Part shown: piece after piece, positions 8,248-17,718 of the stretch | How positions within the stretch are numbered: the first letter of the stretch is position 1 | How the letters are laid out: each line of letters begins with the position of its first letter | Assembly (NCBI GenBank): GCA_007136405.1 | Contig: SLHA01000051.1 | Coordinates: forward strand, 1-59,068 | Reading direction: 5' to 3' | DNA: 59,068 nucleotides | Origin: Candidatus Latescibacterota bacterium | GTDB lineage: Bacteria > Latescibacterota > UBA2968 > UBA8231 | The notes under the pieces: model-generated | Told to the model about the DNA's origin: nothing | Seen by the model: the letters and a program-made list of their open reading frames with translations, nothing else | The model's database searches: none | Program-made: the position numbers and the translations under genes

Positions 8248-9456
8248 TTGATCCGAGGTACGGCCATACGGACAACTTGGCGTCCGCTGCTGACCGGTGT
8301 CATCCTGGTCGTGACCGCGCTGGTATTGCGCGGCGAAGTTACGTTCTCTGATGATCAGAAGCGCGATCCATCCGTCCCCACAGAGCGGTTCACCCTGGCG
8401 GACGTTCGGGAGCTATTCCCGCGAGCCGAAACAGTCGAGCACGCTGACGGCGACGTGTACGTGGTGCATGACGCCGACGGTGCCGGCACTGGCACGGTGG
8501 TCTACGGCCCCCCCGAGGATCGATCCATCATCGGCTTCGTCGGGCGCGTGCCCATCCTGATCGGATTGGACACCGAAGACAGGGTCCTGGGGGTTCATCT
8601 GCTGCCTTCGCGGGAGACAGACGAATACGCCCAAACCGTGGCGCGTGAGCTCGGAAACGCCTGGAACGACCTGTCCGCCGCGGAAGCCGCGGCGCTGGAC
8701 GTCGATACCGTCAGCGGGGCCACCAGTACGAGTTATGCCGTCATCGAAGGCGTCGCCGCGACCCTGGAATCGGCCGTGCTGCCGTCACTGGATCCAGAGC
8801 GGGAGGCGCGGCCGCCGAAACGACTGACTCCGCGGCTGGGTGACGTGCTGGTGGTCGGTTTCCTCGGAGTCTCCCTGATGACCTTTCTGTTGCCCCGCAT
8901 CGGCGCGCGCCTGCGCCTGCGTCTGCCGCTGCTGGCGCTGGCCGTGTTGATTCCCGGTCTGCTGGCCAACACCATGCTGTCGCTGCCGCTGGCCGCGGCC
9001 TGGCTGCGAGGCGCGTTTTCCTGGCGTGGACACGGTCTGCTGCTGTTCATCGGCCTGCTGGCCGTGGCGTTTCCGCTGCTGCGCGGCCGGCATTATTACT
9101 GCTATCATTACTGCCCATACGGCGCGGCGCAGGAATTGGCCGGCAAGATGTGGCGCGGCAGAAAAACGCCGGGCCCGGCTGTGCGCCGATTGGCCGGTAT
9201 TCTGCGGCTGGTGCTGCTGGCGGCGGCGCTGGGAATTCTGCTGCTGGATGCGGGGATCGACCTGGCTGGTTTCGAGCCGTTTGCTGCCTTCTACTGGACC
9301 CACGCGCCCTGGGCCAGCCTGGTGCTGGCCGGGTCTTTTCTGCTGCTATCGGTCTGGACGCCGCGGCCCTGGTGCCGGATCTGTCCCACCGGCGGATTGC
9401 TGGAGGGGTTCAGGCGCTCGACCCGTCGCGGTCGCAGACCGGAGGAGGTCGGTTGA
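8248..9456 (+). CDS. FMN-binding/NosR-like membrane electron-transfer protein
   Basis: A 402-residue protein. After an N-terminal membrane anchor (about 12-28) comes an FMN-binding domain (about 45-180) with the flavinylation motif SGATS at 156-160, where T159 would carry covalently bound FMN as in RnfG and NqrC. Then come four or five membrane helices and two cysteine clusters typical of NapH/NosR proteins, C285-x3-C289-P and C376-x2-C379-P. It should move electrons across or along the membrane to an extracytoplasmic acceptor. Translation probably starts at TTG 8248, nine bases after GAGGAGG. It follows the symporter by 182 bases. An ApbE-type flavin transferase, needed to load FMN, is not in the window. 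Confidence 0.8.
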   Translation: MIRGTAIRTTWRPLLTGVILVVTALVLRGEVTFSDDQKRDPSVPTERFTLADVRELFPRAETVEHADGDVYVVHDADGAGTGTVVYGPPEDRSIIGFVGRVPILIGLDTEDRVLGVHLLPSRETDEYAQTVARELGNAWNDLSAAEAAALDVDTVSGATSTSYAVIEGVAATLESAVLPSLDPEREARPPKRLTPRLGDVLVVGFLGVSLMTFLLPRIGARLRLRLPLLALAVLIPGLLANTMLSLPLAAAWLRGAFSWRGHGLLLFIGLLAVAFPLLRGRHYYCYHYCPYGAAQELAGKMWRGRKTPGPAVRRLAGILRLVLLAAALGILLLDAGIDLAGFEPFAAFYWTHAPWASLVLAGSFLLLSVWTPRPWCRICPTGGLLEGFRRSTRRGRRPEEVG

Positions 9457-9630
9457 CGTGGTGCCCTCCGACGCGCCAGGCCCCGGTAGCAGGCTTCCAG
9501 GTGCTGCATGACGGTGCGCGGCACTCTCACCAGACGTTTCACCGGGGCTAGCCGGCGCCTGACGCGTACCACGCGGTCACCGTTCTTTCTCCGCCTGGCT
9601 GACGCCATGCCGGGCCGTGCGGATCGGTCC

Positions 9631-11145
9631 CTACAGCCGCACCGCGAACAGTTGCCCGGTGTTCATCTGGATGAGCAGATGGACGCGGCGTCCCTGCAGT
9701 TCCGCCAGGGTGGGCCGCTCCTGCCAGCGCACCGGGGCGCGGACTGCGTCGGCGGCGATCGGCAGACAGTTCTCGGCCTCGAAGCCGGGCAAAGGACGCA
9801 TCGCCGCGTCGAGCACGGCCACGCGCGCTGTGCCCCGGTGGCCGGCGATGTTGAGCTGCAGCTCGCGCTGGCGCACGGTCAGCGGCCGGGTGATCAGCAT
9901 GGCCGGCTTGCCGGCAGAGCGCCGGAATTCGTCATCCACCTCCAGAGCGGCGAAGCCGTCCAGCCGCAGGGTGGCCAGTCCGATGTGCGCCGCACGGCTC
10001 CGGGTCGTGTAGCGCCGTCCGTTGTAATGAAACAGCAGGCGGTCGCCATCGCGCCACGGCGGATTGTGGGTCATTGCCACCAGGCTCTCGTCGAAGGCGC
10101 CGGCCGGCCCGCAGTCGAGGAAGAAGGCATCTCCGTTGGCCCGCCGCCACGGAGCGCCATCGCGGTGCAGCCCCAGCACCCCGGCGATCGGCCGCCCCTC
10201 GACCGAGTACTCGAGCAGGCACAGGTCCAGGTCGCCATAATTGAACGGTGTCCAGCCGTGGTGCTGGTAGCGCCGTCCGTACTCCTCGAAGGCCTCCGGT
10301 GTAAAGACCATCTCGACCGTCTCCGGCCAGTGGTACAGGTCCTCGCTGGTACAGACGCCGGCCGAGCGGTAGCTGATGCCGGGTAGACCCACTGGTGCCC
10401 GGTCGGTGAACCAATAGCGCCGATTACGCTCGTCGCGGGCCAGCGCTGCATAATCGCCGCCGCCGGCGCATTCCTTGATGCGCACCAGCGGCGCGTCCCA
10501 GTGAATCCCGTCAGGACTGGTGGTCAGATACTTGGCGCGCGCTGCCCAGCAACGTTGCATAAACTCTTCTGAGCGTCCCAGATCGGCCAGCGATGGATGA
10601 TTGTCCCATACGTGGACCGTCTCCCAGTGGCACATCATCTTGTAGCGTTTCGCCGGGTCGGGATCGTCGTCGTCGCGCACCACGGTGACCGTGTCCATGT
10701 TGGTGAGTGCCTGGTCGAACTGGCAGGCTGCGCCACTGCCGTCCAGTACCAGGTTGTTGGTCCGTGATCCACGCCATTCGATCAGCCCCAGCTCGGGCTT
10801 ACGCCAACGGACGCCGTCGTCGCTCTCGGCATAGGCGATCATCGAGGTCTGGGTCTCGCGCACGGCCTCCGGGTGGCGTTCGGGGAAATATCCGAACTCC
10901 TGGCCGCGCCCCCACACGCCCGCTCTGGCCAGCTCATGACCGCCGCCCGCACTCACCGACTGGTACCACATCCGGTACAACCCGTCGGCTTCGCGCCGCA
11001 CGCAGGCCCAGCAGGCCAGCCGGCCGGGGATATCCTCCAGCACCGGCTCCGGCTGCTTTTCCAGCTTTCCGAAGGTGCGCCGCCATCCGAACAGGGTGCG
11101 CACGTGCAGGTCGTCAAGGAACAGATACAAAGACGGGTCGTACAT
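9631..11145 (-). CDS. Five-bladed beta-propeller protein (GH32/43-like)
   Basis: A 504-residue protein of the beta-fructosidase/arabinanase superfamily look: an LFLDDLHVRT opening, then blade repeats with YRMWYQS near 55, YAESDDGVRWRKPELG near 105, YLTTSPDGIHWDAP near 210 and a second TSEDLYHW-type motif near 275, ending in a beta-sandwich-like domain after about 390. No signal peptide. Catalytic acids cannot be assigned by eye. It resembles the next gene (11235-12614) and the broken copy at 50551-51170 in the N-terminal D[DH]xLI-type motif and the C-terminal LPGFxxxxC-type segment. Start ATG 11145 has GGAG eight bases upstream. It lies 89 bases downstream of its paralogue, so the two are probably one operon. 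Confidence 0.7.
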   Translation of the reverse strand: MYDPSLYLFLDDLHVRTLFGWRRTFGKLEKQPEPVLEDIPGRLACWACVRREADGLYRMWYQSVSAGGGHELARAGVWGRGQEFGYFPERHPEAVRETQTSMIAYAESDDGVRWRKPELGLIEWRGSRTNNLVLDGSGAACQFDQALTNMDTVTVVRDDDDPDPAKRYKMMCHWETVHVWDNHPSLADLGRSEEFMQRCWAARAKYLTTSPDGIHWDAPLVRIKECAGGGDYAALARDERNRRYWFTDRAPVGLPGISYRSAGVCTSEDLYHWPETVEMVFTPEAFEEYGRRYQHHGWTPFNYGDLDLCLLEYSVEGRPIAGVLGLHRDGAPWRRANGDAFFLDCGPAGAFDESLVAMTHNPPWRDGDRLLFHYNGRRYTTRSRAAHIGLATLRLDGFAALEVDDEFRRSAGKPAMLITRPLTVRQRELQLNIAGHRGTARVAVLDAAMRPLPGFEAENCLPIAADAVRAPVRWQERPTLAELQGRRVHLLIQMNTGQLFAVRL

Positions 11146-11234
11146 GGCGATCTCCAGTCTAACACTTGACGTCTCATGCGGGGAAAACGGTCAATACGCC
11201 GTGCGCCGGCAGCGACCTTGTCATTCGTCAGGCA

Positions 11235-12614
11235 TTACCTGAACCGCATGGAATACAGATCGCAGTCTTTCAGCTCGAAGCGCAGGCGCACCGGCGTGCC
11301 GCTATACGCCCCCAGATCGCTCCCGTCCTTCCAGGAGAAGACGTGTTCGATACGGTCTCCGAGAAACGGCCGGCAGTCGTCCAGGCCAAAGCCGGGCAGG
11401 GGGTTGCCGCCCAGATCCTGCAACTCCACCCGCACTCCACCCCTGATGGAGGTTGCGGCGTTCAGTATTAGTTCCTTCCCGTCGAAGACCACCGGCCTGG
11501 TCACCATCCCGCCGCCATCGTAGAGCGCATTTACGGAGGCGAATCCATCGGTGCGCAGCACATACCGCTGGCCGCTCCGGTTATAAATCGACATCTCCGC
11601 GGGACCCGTGGGGACGACGTTCAGCGCGACGTAGTTCGCCCGGTTCTTCCACCGTTCGGGGTCCGGTCCGGGCCGGATGAAGGCTTCTTTGAAGGTGCGC
11701 TGATAGGCCATCGAGCCGGCTCTGGAGGTCATCAGCATGATGTCTGTCGAACCGTAGTTGCCTTCGACCGGCTCTCCCTGGACCGTTCCCTGGGTAAATC
11801 TGCTCGGAAGCGCCAGGTAGATGTGAGGCGCCCTGAAATACGGATGCGTCTGATTGGTATAAAGCTCCTCGCCAGGCAGATTGGGCGCCTGGAAGTCCGC
11901 GGACTGGTCGGTCCAGTGCAGGAAATCAGCCGATACCGCGCGTGCAATGGTGCGCAATCCGCCCTGCGGTGTGTTGAAATGCCTGAAATAGCTGAGATAG
12001 CACTGCTCCACTGCAGACCAGAAGGCGACGTTCTGAGAGTCGAAAGCCAACCTCCCGTGCAGTGTTTCATCATACGAAATGACCGGTCCGTCACTCATTT
12101 TCGTCCAGCGTACGGCGTCGGCGGACGCGAACGCGTGCAGACCGCTTTGTCGCGTGCCGGCGAGCGCCTTGTAGCGTTCGCCGGCGGGGATGCCGGGGCG
12201 CGTATCGACAAAGGGGGAAAAATTGTGCGCGAACGGGGCTTGGCACAGTATAGCGTTTTTCAGGCCGCCGCAGTCGTCGTCCTCGAACAGACCGAGTTCG
12301 GGTTCGGTCCACTCGATTCCGTCGTTGCTGACGGTGTAACAGGTGCATTCGCCCGGGTTGCCGTCTTTGCGTTCGCCGTCGAAGTCCGGTCTGTAACGCC
12401 GGAAGTAGCCCCGGTACAGGTCGCCGTCTTTGAGAACGGTCATGTACGAACCGGTAAACGGTGACTGCGGCAGCGGCATGGGTTGCGGCCGGTGCATAAG
12501 AAGCCGGGCATTGCTCATGGTATCGATCAGATGGTCGTCGATAAAAAGCTCGAGTTTGTTGCCCATGTTGATGGCGTTTTCCGGCACGTGCGAACAGCAG
12601 CCGTCTTTACACAT
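11235..12614 (-). CDS. Beta-propeller protein (GH32/43-like), paralogue
   Basis: About 459 residues from ATG 12614, chosen because GGAGGA lies eight bases upstream; the frame is open further but without conserved features. Motifs: LELFIDDHLID near 19, YTVSNDGIEWTEPELGLF near 90, a VDTRPGIPAGERYKAL segment near 132, and a C-terminal domain ending LKDCDLYSMRFR. The C-terminal VRLRFELKD sequence matches the tail of the pseudogene at 50551-51170 (VRLRFVMKD). Family members are uncharacterised sugar-active or sugar-binding propellers. No signal peptide. First gene of a probable two-gene operon with 9631-11145. Confidence 0.7.
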   Translation of the reverse strand: MCKDGCCSHVPENAINMGNKLELFIDDHLIDTMSNARLLMHRPQPMPLPQSPFTGSYMTVLKDGDLYRGYFRRYRPDFDGERKDGNPGECTCYTVSNDGIEWTEPELGLFEDDDCGGLKNAILCQAPFAHNFSPFVDTRPGIPAGERYKALAGTRQSGLHAFASADAVRWTKMSDGPVISYDETLHGRLAFDSQNVAFWSAVEQCYLSYFRHFNTPQGGLRTIARAVSADFLHWTDQSADFQAPNLPGEELYTNQTHPYFRAPHIYLALPSRFTQGTVQGEPVEGNYGSTDIMLMTSRAGSMAYQRTFKEAFIRPGPDPERWKNRANYVALNVVPTGPAEMSIYNRSGQRYVLRTDGFASVNALYDGGGMVTRPVVFDGKELILNAATSIRGGVRVELQDLGGNPLPGFGLDDCRPFLGDRIEHVFSWKDGSDLGAYSGTPVRLRFELKDCDLYSMRFR

Positions 12615-13056
12615 TGCTGAATTCCTCCGAGCCCGTTGCGTTTCACATACAACCTGCGGAAATAGAATTCGACTCAGCAACTCAGAGCCGACACATCGTC
12701 CTTCCTGGTCCAATGTCGGGCAGAAGATAGCTCTGCTCCAGGGTACAATCAATCTGACAGGAGACAGAGCGCAGTCGGAGCATGCTTTTCTCTGGCCGCC
12801 TGGACCCAAGCGTTCAAATGCCCATACTTTGCTTGAACACGCTCCGGCCTTGCGTGCCGGCCCTGTCCTGGGCGGGCTGCTCCAGCGACAGTGCTGCATC
12901 GGAAGGCCTGGAGGTGGCCGGGAGAACCCGGTAGATTCGTCTTCCAGCGGTCATGCCCGCACCGGGATCCACTGCACCATACGCTGACCGTCGGTTTCGC
13001 GGTCGAGAGCCCGCCAGGGGGCGCTCCATCGCCGCAACGAAAGGAGCCATCGAACC
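12615..13056. other. 442-bp divergent intergenic region with an inverted repeat
   Basis: This is the control region between the minus-strand propeller operon and the epimerase. It contains GTTCAA at 12812-12817 and TTGAAC at 12833-12838, extendable outward to AGCG/CGCT with a two-base bulge, which could be a repressor operator. No convincing -35/-10 pair was found. Confidence 0.35.
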
Positions 13057-14154
13057 ATGCACGTATTGATTCTGGGAGGCACGCGGTATTTCGGCCGGGC
13101 CGCGGCCCGGCAGTTACTGGAATCCGGCCATCGGGTGACGATCTTCAGTCGCGGCCGGGTGCGCCCACCGTTCTGGAAAGACATCGAGTTTGTCCAGGGA
13201 GACCGCCAGGATGCGGACGGCCTCGTCCAGCAACTGGCCGGCCGGTCCTTTGACGGTGTCATCGACAACCTGTGTTTCAACCGCCAGGAGGCCGAAGGCG
13301 TCATCCGGGCGCTGCAGGGCCAGGTGGGCCGGTATGTTGTGGCCAGCACCGTGTCGGTGTACGGCGAGGGCGGCCATGCCCGCGTCCGCCACACGGTACG
13401 AGAATCTCTGACGGAGGAGGAGCGCTTCGCGGTGGACTACCGGTACCGGGAACCCGTGCGCGAGAGCGACCTGGACAATGCCAACCAACCGTGGGAGTAC
13501 CGTCCACACCTGTCGCCCTACGGAGAAGGCAAGCGTCAGATGGAGCGTGTCATGCTCGAGTCGCCTGCCGACTGGCCGTTCATCATCGTGCGCGTGCCCG
13601 CCACGCTGGGCCCGGGCGATCCCTCCGGCCGCTTTCCCTGGTGGCTGTCGCGCATCATGGACGGGGATCCGGTGTTGGTGCCCGACGGCGGTACGCTGGC
13701 CGTCCAGGTCGGCTACTCGAACGATCTGGCCACCTTTCTCATCAAGTTGTTCACTCACGGCGGCACGCGCACCGTCTACAACTATGCCCAGCCGGAGATG
13801 CCGGCGCTGATCAACTGGCTGCAGGCGGTCGCCGAAGCGGCCAGACGCCCGCTGCATCCGGTCAGCGTGCCCGCGGAAATGCTGCAGCGGTATACGGACC
13901 TGCCCTGGCAGGACTGGTCGTACGCCCCCTTCACATACTGCCCGCTGTTGATGTCCACATCCAAAGCCGAGGCTGAGGTAGGGCTCGATTTCCGCGTGTC
14001 CCTGCGTGACTGGGTGCAGACTACGGTGGATGCGTACCTGCAGGAACCGGCAGGACTGGAACACGCCACAGACGCCGGCCTGCGGGCACAGGAAGTGCAG
14101 TTCGCCCGGAAATGGGCCGACCTCAAAGTCCGGCTGGGCGAACTGCTGCGGTAA
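13057..14154 (+). CDS. NAD-dependent epimerase/dehydratase (extended SDR)
   Basis: A 365-residue Rossmann-fold protein. The N-terminal GGTRYFG is the variant nucleotide-binding glycine motif of the atypical SDR branch, followed by FSRGRVRP. STVSVYG near 95 and YGEGK near 157 give the Tyr and Lys of the active site. It should oxidise, epimerise or reduce a nucleotide sugar or similar compound; the substrate is unknown. AAAGGAG precedes ATG 13057. The C-terminal 40 residues are helical. The next genes, on the opposite strand, are also sugar-processing. Confidence 0.85.
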   Translation: MHVLILGGTRYFGRAAARQLLESGHRVTIFSRGRVRPPFWKDIEFVQGDRQDADGLVQQLAGRSFDGVIDNLCFNRQEAEGVIRALQGQVGRYVVASTVSVYGEGGHARVRHTVRESLTEEERFAVDYRYREPVRESDLDNANQPWEYRPHLSPYGEGKRQMERVMLESPADWPFIIVRVPATLGPGDPSGRFPWWLSRIMDGDPVLVPDGGTLAVQVGYSNDLATFLIKLFTHGGTRTVYNYAQPEMPALINWLQAVAEAARRPLHPVSVPAEMLQRYTDLPWQDWSYAPFTYCPLLMSTSKAEAEVGLDFRVSLRDWVQTTVDAYLQEPAGLEHATDAGLRAQEVQFARKWADLKVRLGELLR

Positions 14155-14271
14155 CAGGGATCGCCAGCGCGGCGGGCACTGCAACGCTCCGGGCGTCTCT
14201 GCCTGTGCGCCGATCCGCAGTGTGGTGGCAGCGGTGACTTGTCTGGTAGAGCAGGTTGGGGGACGATACGC

Positions 14272-15255
14272 TCAAGCCAGGCGCAGACGCTGAAGCAGAT
14301 TCCTCAGGTATTCGCGCCCGGACAGCAACCGTTCCTGCATCTGCTCGGCGTAGTCCGTTTTCTCGTACTCCAGCGGATCTGGCAGGCTGCCGTCGCGCCG
14401 GCAGCGCTCCACCTGCCAGGCCAGACGCAGGGTGCGGGCCAACTCGTCGCGGGTCAGATCCTGCTGTTGAGCCATCCAGTCGTCGCGGAAGATATGGGCG
14501 AAGAAGAACCATTTGTGGTCTTCGATGGACAATTCCAGGCCGGGTTCGTGCTCGCCCAGGATGGGAAGGATGGACTCCCAGTCCAGACACCCCTGGCCTA
14601 CGGCGCGCCCCTGACGCTGCAGTCCGGTATCGCAGAAAAACACGATAGCATCCTTGGCATGGGTCATGTGCACGTAGGGCGCGGCGCGGCGCACCGCATC
14701 CACCGGGTTTTCGGCAAAGACCAGGACATTGGCCGTGTCCAGACAGATACCGACGACCTGAGGCCCTACCTCCTGGGCCAGTCGCACCAGTTCAAAGGTG
14801 GTGGTGTCCCCGTGGTTCTCCAGGTTGATGCGGCTGCCGTGGTCGCGCAGTACGGGGGCCACGGTCTGCAGCACGCGCCGCGATGCGGCCATCTGCTCCG
14901 TCCACGGTACGGGCGCTTCGTAGCGGTCCCGCTCGGCGCCCAGGGAGGCATGCAGTTCGTGCCAGCCACAGTGGGCCGCGGCCTGGATCTGCGCGCTCAG
15001 TTCGGTGGCCACCTCGGCCTCCGGGCGACCCGCGGCGACTGCGTTCGGAGAGGCTACGGAAACGTTGCTGTACAGCGCCAGTTCATCGGCCCGGGCGCGG
15101 ATCTCCGCCAGGTGCATCGTCTCCAGTTCCGCACTGAGGGAGCGAATCCCGGGCAACAGCACGCCGTCAAAGCCGTGGCGATGACAGTATTCGAACAGGC
15201 CGAAGGCATCGAGCTTGAGTGGATGCAGAGCGAATCCGTCCAGTCCCACCTTCAT
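14272..15255 (-). CDS. Sugar phosphate isomerase/epimerase (AP-endonuclease 2 fold)
   Basis: A 327-residue TIM-barrel protein of the xylose-isomerase-like family. Metal-ligand segments are visible: INLENHGD near 143, GICLDTAN near 168, HMTHAKDA near 195 and LSIEDH near 238. Such enzymes interconvert ketoses or inositol derivatives. Its ATG overlaps the TGA of the dehydrogenase gene upstream (ATGA at 15252-15255), so the two are translationally coupled and probably act on the same sugar. No signal peptide. Confidence 0.87.
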   Translation of the reverse strand: MKVGLDGFALHPLKLDAFGLFEYCHRHGFDGVLLPGIRSLSAELETMHLAEIRARADELALYSNVSVASPNAVAAGRPEAEVATELSAQIQAAAHCGWHELHASLGAERDRYEAPVPWTEQMAASRRVLQTVAPVLRDHGSRINLENHGDTTTFELVRLAQEVGPQVVGICLDTANVLVFAENPVDAVRRAAPYVHMTHAKDAIVFFCDTGLQRQGRAVGQGCLDWESILPILGEHEPGLELSIEDHKWFFFAHIFRDDWMAQQQDLTRDELARTLRLAWQVERCRRDGSLPDPLEYEKTDYAEQMQERLLSGREYLRNLLQRLRLA

Positions 15256-16355
15256 GACGATCTCCAGGGTATGGGGTCTATCGGCAATGGCACGGTGCGC
15301 CCGGTCTCCACGGAGCGGTAGGCCGCTTCCGCCACTTCCACAGTGCCGCGAGCCTCCAGACCGCTGGTACGAATGTCAGCGGGCCTGCCGCGGAGGTGAT
15401 TCACCCATTCGCGTATGCAGCCGACATGGCCGGGGACGCCGTCACTGACCACCTGGCGAAACGCCATGCCCACGGGGCTCGCCTGGCTCTCGAAACCCAC
15501 GGGCAGATCCACCGCCGGTGCGTCGTAGGTCAGCAGAAACGTCCCCTTGCCGGCGGAGTAGTAGGCTTCGCCCCGGGTGCCGGTGACGTGGTTCAGTTCG
15601 TACCACAGACCGCTGGCCGCGGTGTTGGAACGGGTGATCCAACTGATCGACAACTCGGCCATGGCGCCGGATTCCATCTGTGCCAGCACCGCCCCCACGG
15701 ATTCGCCCTCCATGCGCTCCGGCACTGTTTTGTGCATGCAGGTCACCGCGGCCACCGGGCCTTCGTACCAGCGCAGCGCGTCGATCTGGTGGGTCAGGCA
15801 GCTCATGATGGCCCCGCCGCCCAGCCGGTCATAGTCCGCAATCCAGTGTTTGCCCCGGCCCGATGCAACGGGCGCCACGTTCTGCGTGTGCAGCAGCCGC
15901 CAGTGCAGGATCTCTCCCAGCACCCCGGAGTCGACGATTTCCTTGAGTGCGATCCAGTCGCCGTTGTAGCGCCGATCGTGACACACGGTCAACGACACGC
16001 CGGCCGCCTGGCAGGCTTCGATCATGCGGTCGCACTCGTATATGTTGCGCGCCATCACCTTCTCGACGAGTACGGGCTTGCCGGCCGCGGCCGCGGCGAC
16101 GGTGGCCGGCAGGTGCAGGTCATGGGGCAGCAGGATATCCACCGCGTCCACGTCGTCGCGGTCCAGCACCTCGGGATAATCACCGGCCAGTTCGACATCC
16201 GGCCCCAGCAATTCCCGGATGCGCGCATGCCGCGCCGCATCCGGTTCGGCCACGGCCACCACGCGGCAACCGTCCGCCAACGGCTGGAAACCGGCGGCGT
16301 GGGCCCCCAGAATGCCGCCGCCGCCAAGGATGCCGATTCGCACTGTACCGTTCAT
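15252..16355 (-). CDS. Gfo/Idh/MocA family NAD(P)-dependent oxidoreductase
   Basis: A 367-residue protein with an N-terminal Rossmann fold (GILGGGGILGAHAAG near 8), a VDAVDILLPHDLH strand near 72 and the motif read as EKV (family EKP) near 98. The following domain carries DYDRLGGGAIMSCLTHQIDALRW near 189, where the family has its catalytic Asp-x3-His pair. It should oxidise or reduce a sugar, inositol or sugar acid. AGGAG lies nine bases before ATG 16355. First gene of a coupled pair with the isomerase at 14272-15255. Confidence 0.9.
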   Translation of the reverse strand: MNGTVRIGILGGGGILGAHAAGFQPLADGCRVVAVAEPDAARHARIRELLGPDVELAGDYPEVLDRDDVDAVDILLPHDLHLPATVAAAAAGKPVLVEKVMARNIYECDRMIEACQAAGVSLTVCHDRRYNGDWIALKEIVDSGVLGEILHWRLLHTQNVAPVASGRGKHWIADYDRLGGGAIMSCLTHQIDALRWYEGPVAAVTCMHKTVPERMEGESVGAVLAQMESGAMAELSISWITRSNTAASGLWYELNHVTGTRGEAYYSAGKGTFLLTYDAPAVDLPVGFESQASPVGMAFRQVVSDGVPGHVGCIREWVNHLRGRPADIRTSGLEARGTVEVAEAAYRSVETGRTVPLPIDPIPWRSS

Positions 16356-16501
16356 ATTCCGCGACTCCTGGTTGTGCTGCGGTTGATGCGCCCCTGAAGC
16401 CCCGGCCGGGAAGCGGTCCCTGACAAGTCAAGTGGAGAGCCCCACTGGACGCAGGCCACAACCCGAGCGCCATAGCGCCATGTTGAATGTACGTCCCTGG
16501 G

Positions 16502-17302
16502 TCAGGTCCCGCGCGTCACCAGCTCATCGACCGATCCCTCAAAGACCTCCCGTGCCCGCAGCAGGAATTGCGGCGAGGTCCGCGGGTAGGCGCGGTACTC
16601 GGGATCGGGCAATGCCGCGCCTGGCACGAACGGCTGCAGGACATAGCGATGCGCGCCACGGACCATGTCGGCCAGTTCCTGTAACTGGGCCGGACCGTGT
16701 ATCGGTTCGATCAGCGTGGTGCGCAGTTCGTAGTCAGGGGCATGATACCGGAGCAGTTGCATGGAATCCCGCAGCTTTCCGGTGTCGGCAAAACCGGTGA
16801 GCGCGGCGTACTCCGACAAGCCCGTCTTGATATCCATGGCCACGTAATCCAGCAGGGGCAGGCAGCGAGCCAGCAGGTCCGGATTGGAGCCGTTGGTATC
16901 CAGCTTGACCCGAAAGCCGCGCGCCCGCAGGAACACCAGCAACTCCGGCAGGGAACAGATCATCGTAGGCTCGCCGCCGGTCACCACCGCCGCATCGACC
17001 CAGTTGGCGGCCATCGTGTCGCAGGCCTGCTCCAGCCGCGGCCAACTCATCCCGAGGCGCGGCTGGCCTGTCAGCTCGGGGTTATGGCAGAAGCCGCAGC
17101 GGAAGTTGCATCCCGCGGTGAACAGCACGACGGCCAGCTGTCCCGGATAGTCCACCATGGACGGCCGGCGCAGGTAGCCGTATACCGGCGACCGACCACC
17201 GCCGGCACTCGCTAATGCCTCCTGTGCCGTCGAGTCATCTCCCTGAGTGCGTGCTGCCGCCGAGTCAGCCCCGCGACCGGATCGACCGGATTCCATGACC
17301 AT
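16502..17302 (-). CDS. nrdG: Anaerobic ribonucleotide reductase activase (radical SAM)
   Basis: A 266-residue radical SAM protein. The 4Fe-4S ligands are C65, C69 and C72 in CNFRCGFC, preceded by the family VDYPGQ segment; VVTGGEP near 96 and KLDTNGSNP near 126 follow. It should use S-adenosylmethionine to create the glycyl radical on the NrdD encoded upstream. The first 38 residues are low-complexity (Gly, Ser, Ala rich) and not part of the family; no clear Shine-Dalgarno marks either ATG (17302 or 17296), so the true start is uncertain. Six bases separate it from the redoxin gene, which places it in the nrd operon. Confidence 0.9.
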   Translation of the reverse strand: MVMESGRSGRGADSAAARTQGDDSTAQEALASAGGGRSPVYGYLRRPSMVDYPGQLAVVLFTAGCNFRCGFCHNPELTGQPRLGMSWPRLEQACDTMAANWVDAAVVTGGEPTMICSLPELLVFLRARGFRVKLDTNGSNPDLLARCLPLLDYVAMDIKTGLSEYAALTGFADTGKLRDSMQLLRYHAPDYELRTTLIEPIHGPAQLQELADMVRGAHRYVLQPFVPGAALPDPEYRAYPRTSPQFLLRAREVFEGSVDELVTRGT

Positions 17303-17308
17303 GGCCGG

Positions 17309-17707
17309 TCAGTTGTCGCGTGCCTCTTCCAGGCATGTTCGGATGACCTTTGGCGACAGGACGCCTCGACCGGTATCCGAATAATCGGTCTGCACGCCCA
17401 GATACTGGTACAGCTTGCATTTTCTGTACACCGGATCAGGACGGCCCGGGGCGCGGTTGGGAAGGGGTTCGAACAGGCCGGTTCCGGGGTTGCGCCGTTC
17501 CACCAGCATGGCCGGAATACGCTGCGGGTTGATACACTCGGCCTGGGCGAAAGCCACCAGGCCTTCCTCCGTCTCCACGTCCAGGTACTGCTTCTCGAAG
17601 TCCGCCCATTCGGCTTGTTGCAGCAGCTTGTCCACTCGCTGGTTCAGCACAGCGCACTTGTCGCAGCTCTGCTTGCCGAACACCCGCACGCGGTACTGTC
17701 CTGCCAT
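17309..17707 (-). CDS. Redoxin with CxxC motif, in the nrd operon
   Basis: A 132-residue glutaredoxin/thioredoxin-like protein with C15-DK-C18 following a beta-alpha start (YRVRVFGKQSCDKC) and the typical cis-proline region (RIPAMLVE near 63). An extra tail of about 45 residues holds one more cysteine pair (near 97 and 125). AGGAGG lies six bases before ATG 17707. It sits between nrdD and nrdG, so it is likely the electron donor of the reductase, as described for class III enzymes that use a redoxin instead of formate. That role is inferred from position. Confidence 0.8.
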   Translation of the reverse strand: MAGQYRVRVFGKQSCDKCAVLNQRVDKLLQQAEWADFEKQYLDVETEEGLVAFAQAECINPQRIPAMLVERRNPGTGLFEPLPNRAPGRPDPVYRKCKLYQYLGVQTDYSDTGRGVLSPKVIRTCLEEARDN

Positions 17708-17718
17708 GTCGAACCTCC

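Noticed and set aside
6338-8275. A 645-codon minus-strand frame opposite the symporter
   Set aside because: It is His/Gln/Arg-rich, as expected for the antisense of a membrane protein, and has no homology-like pattern.
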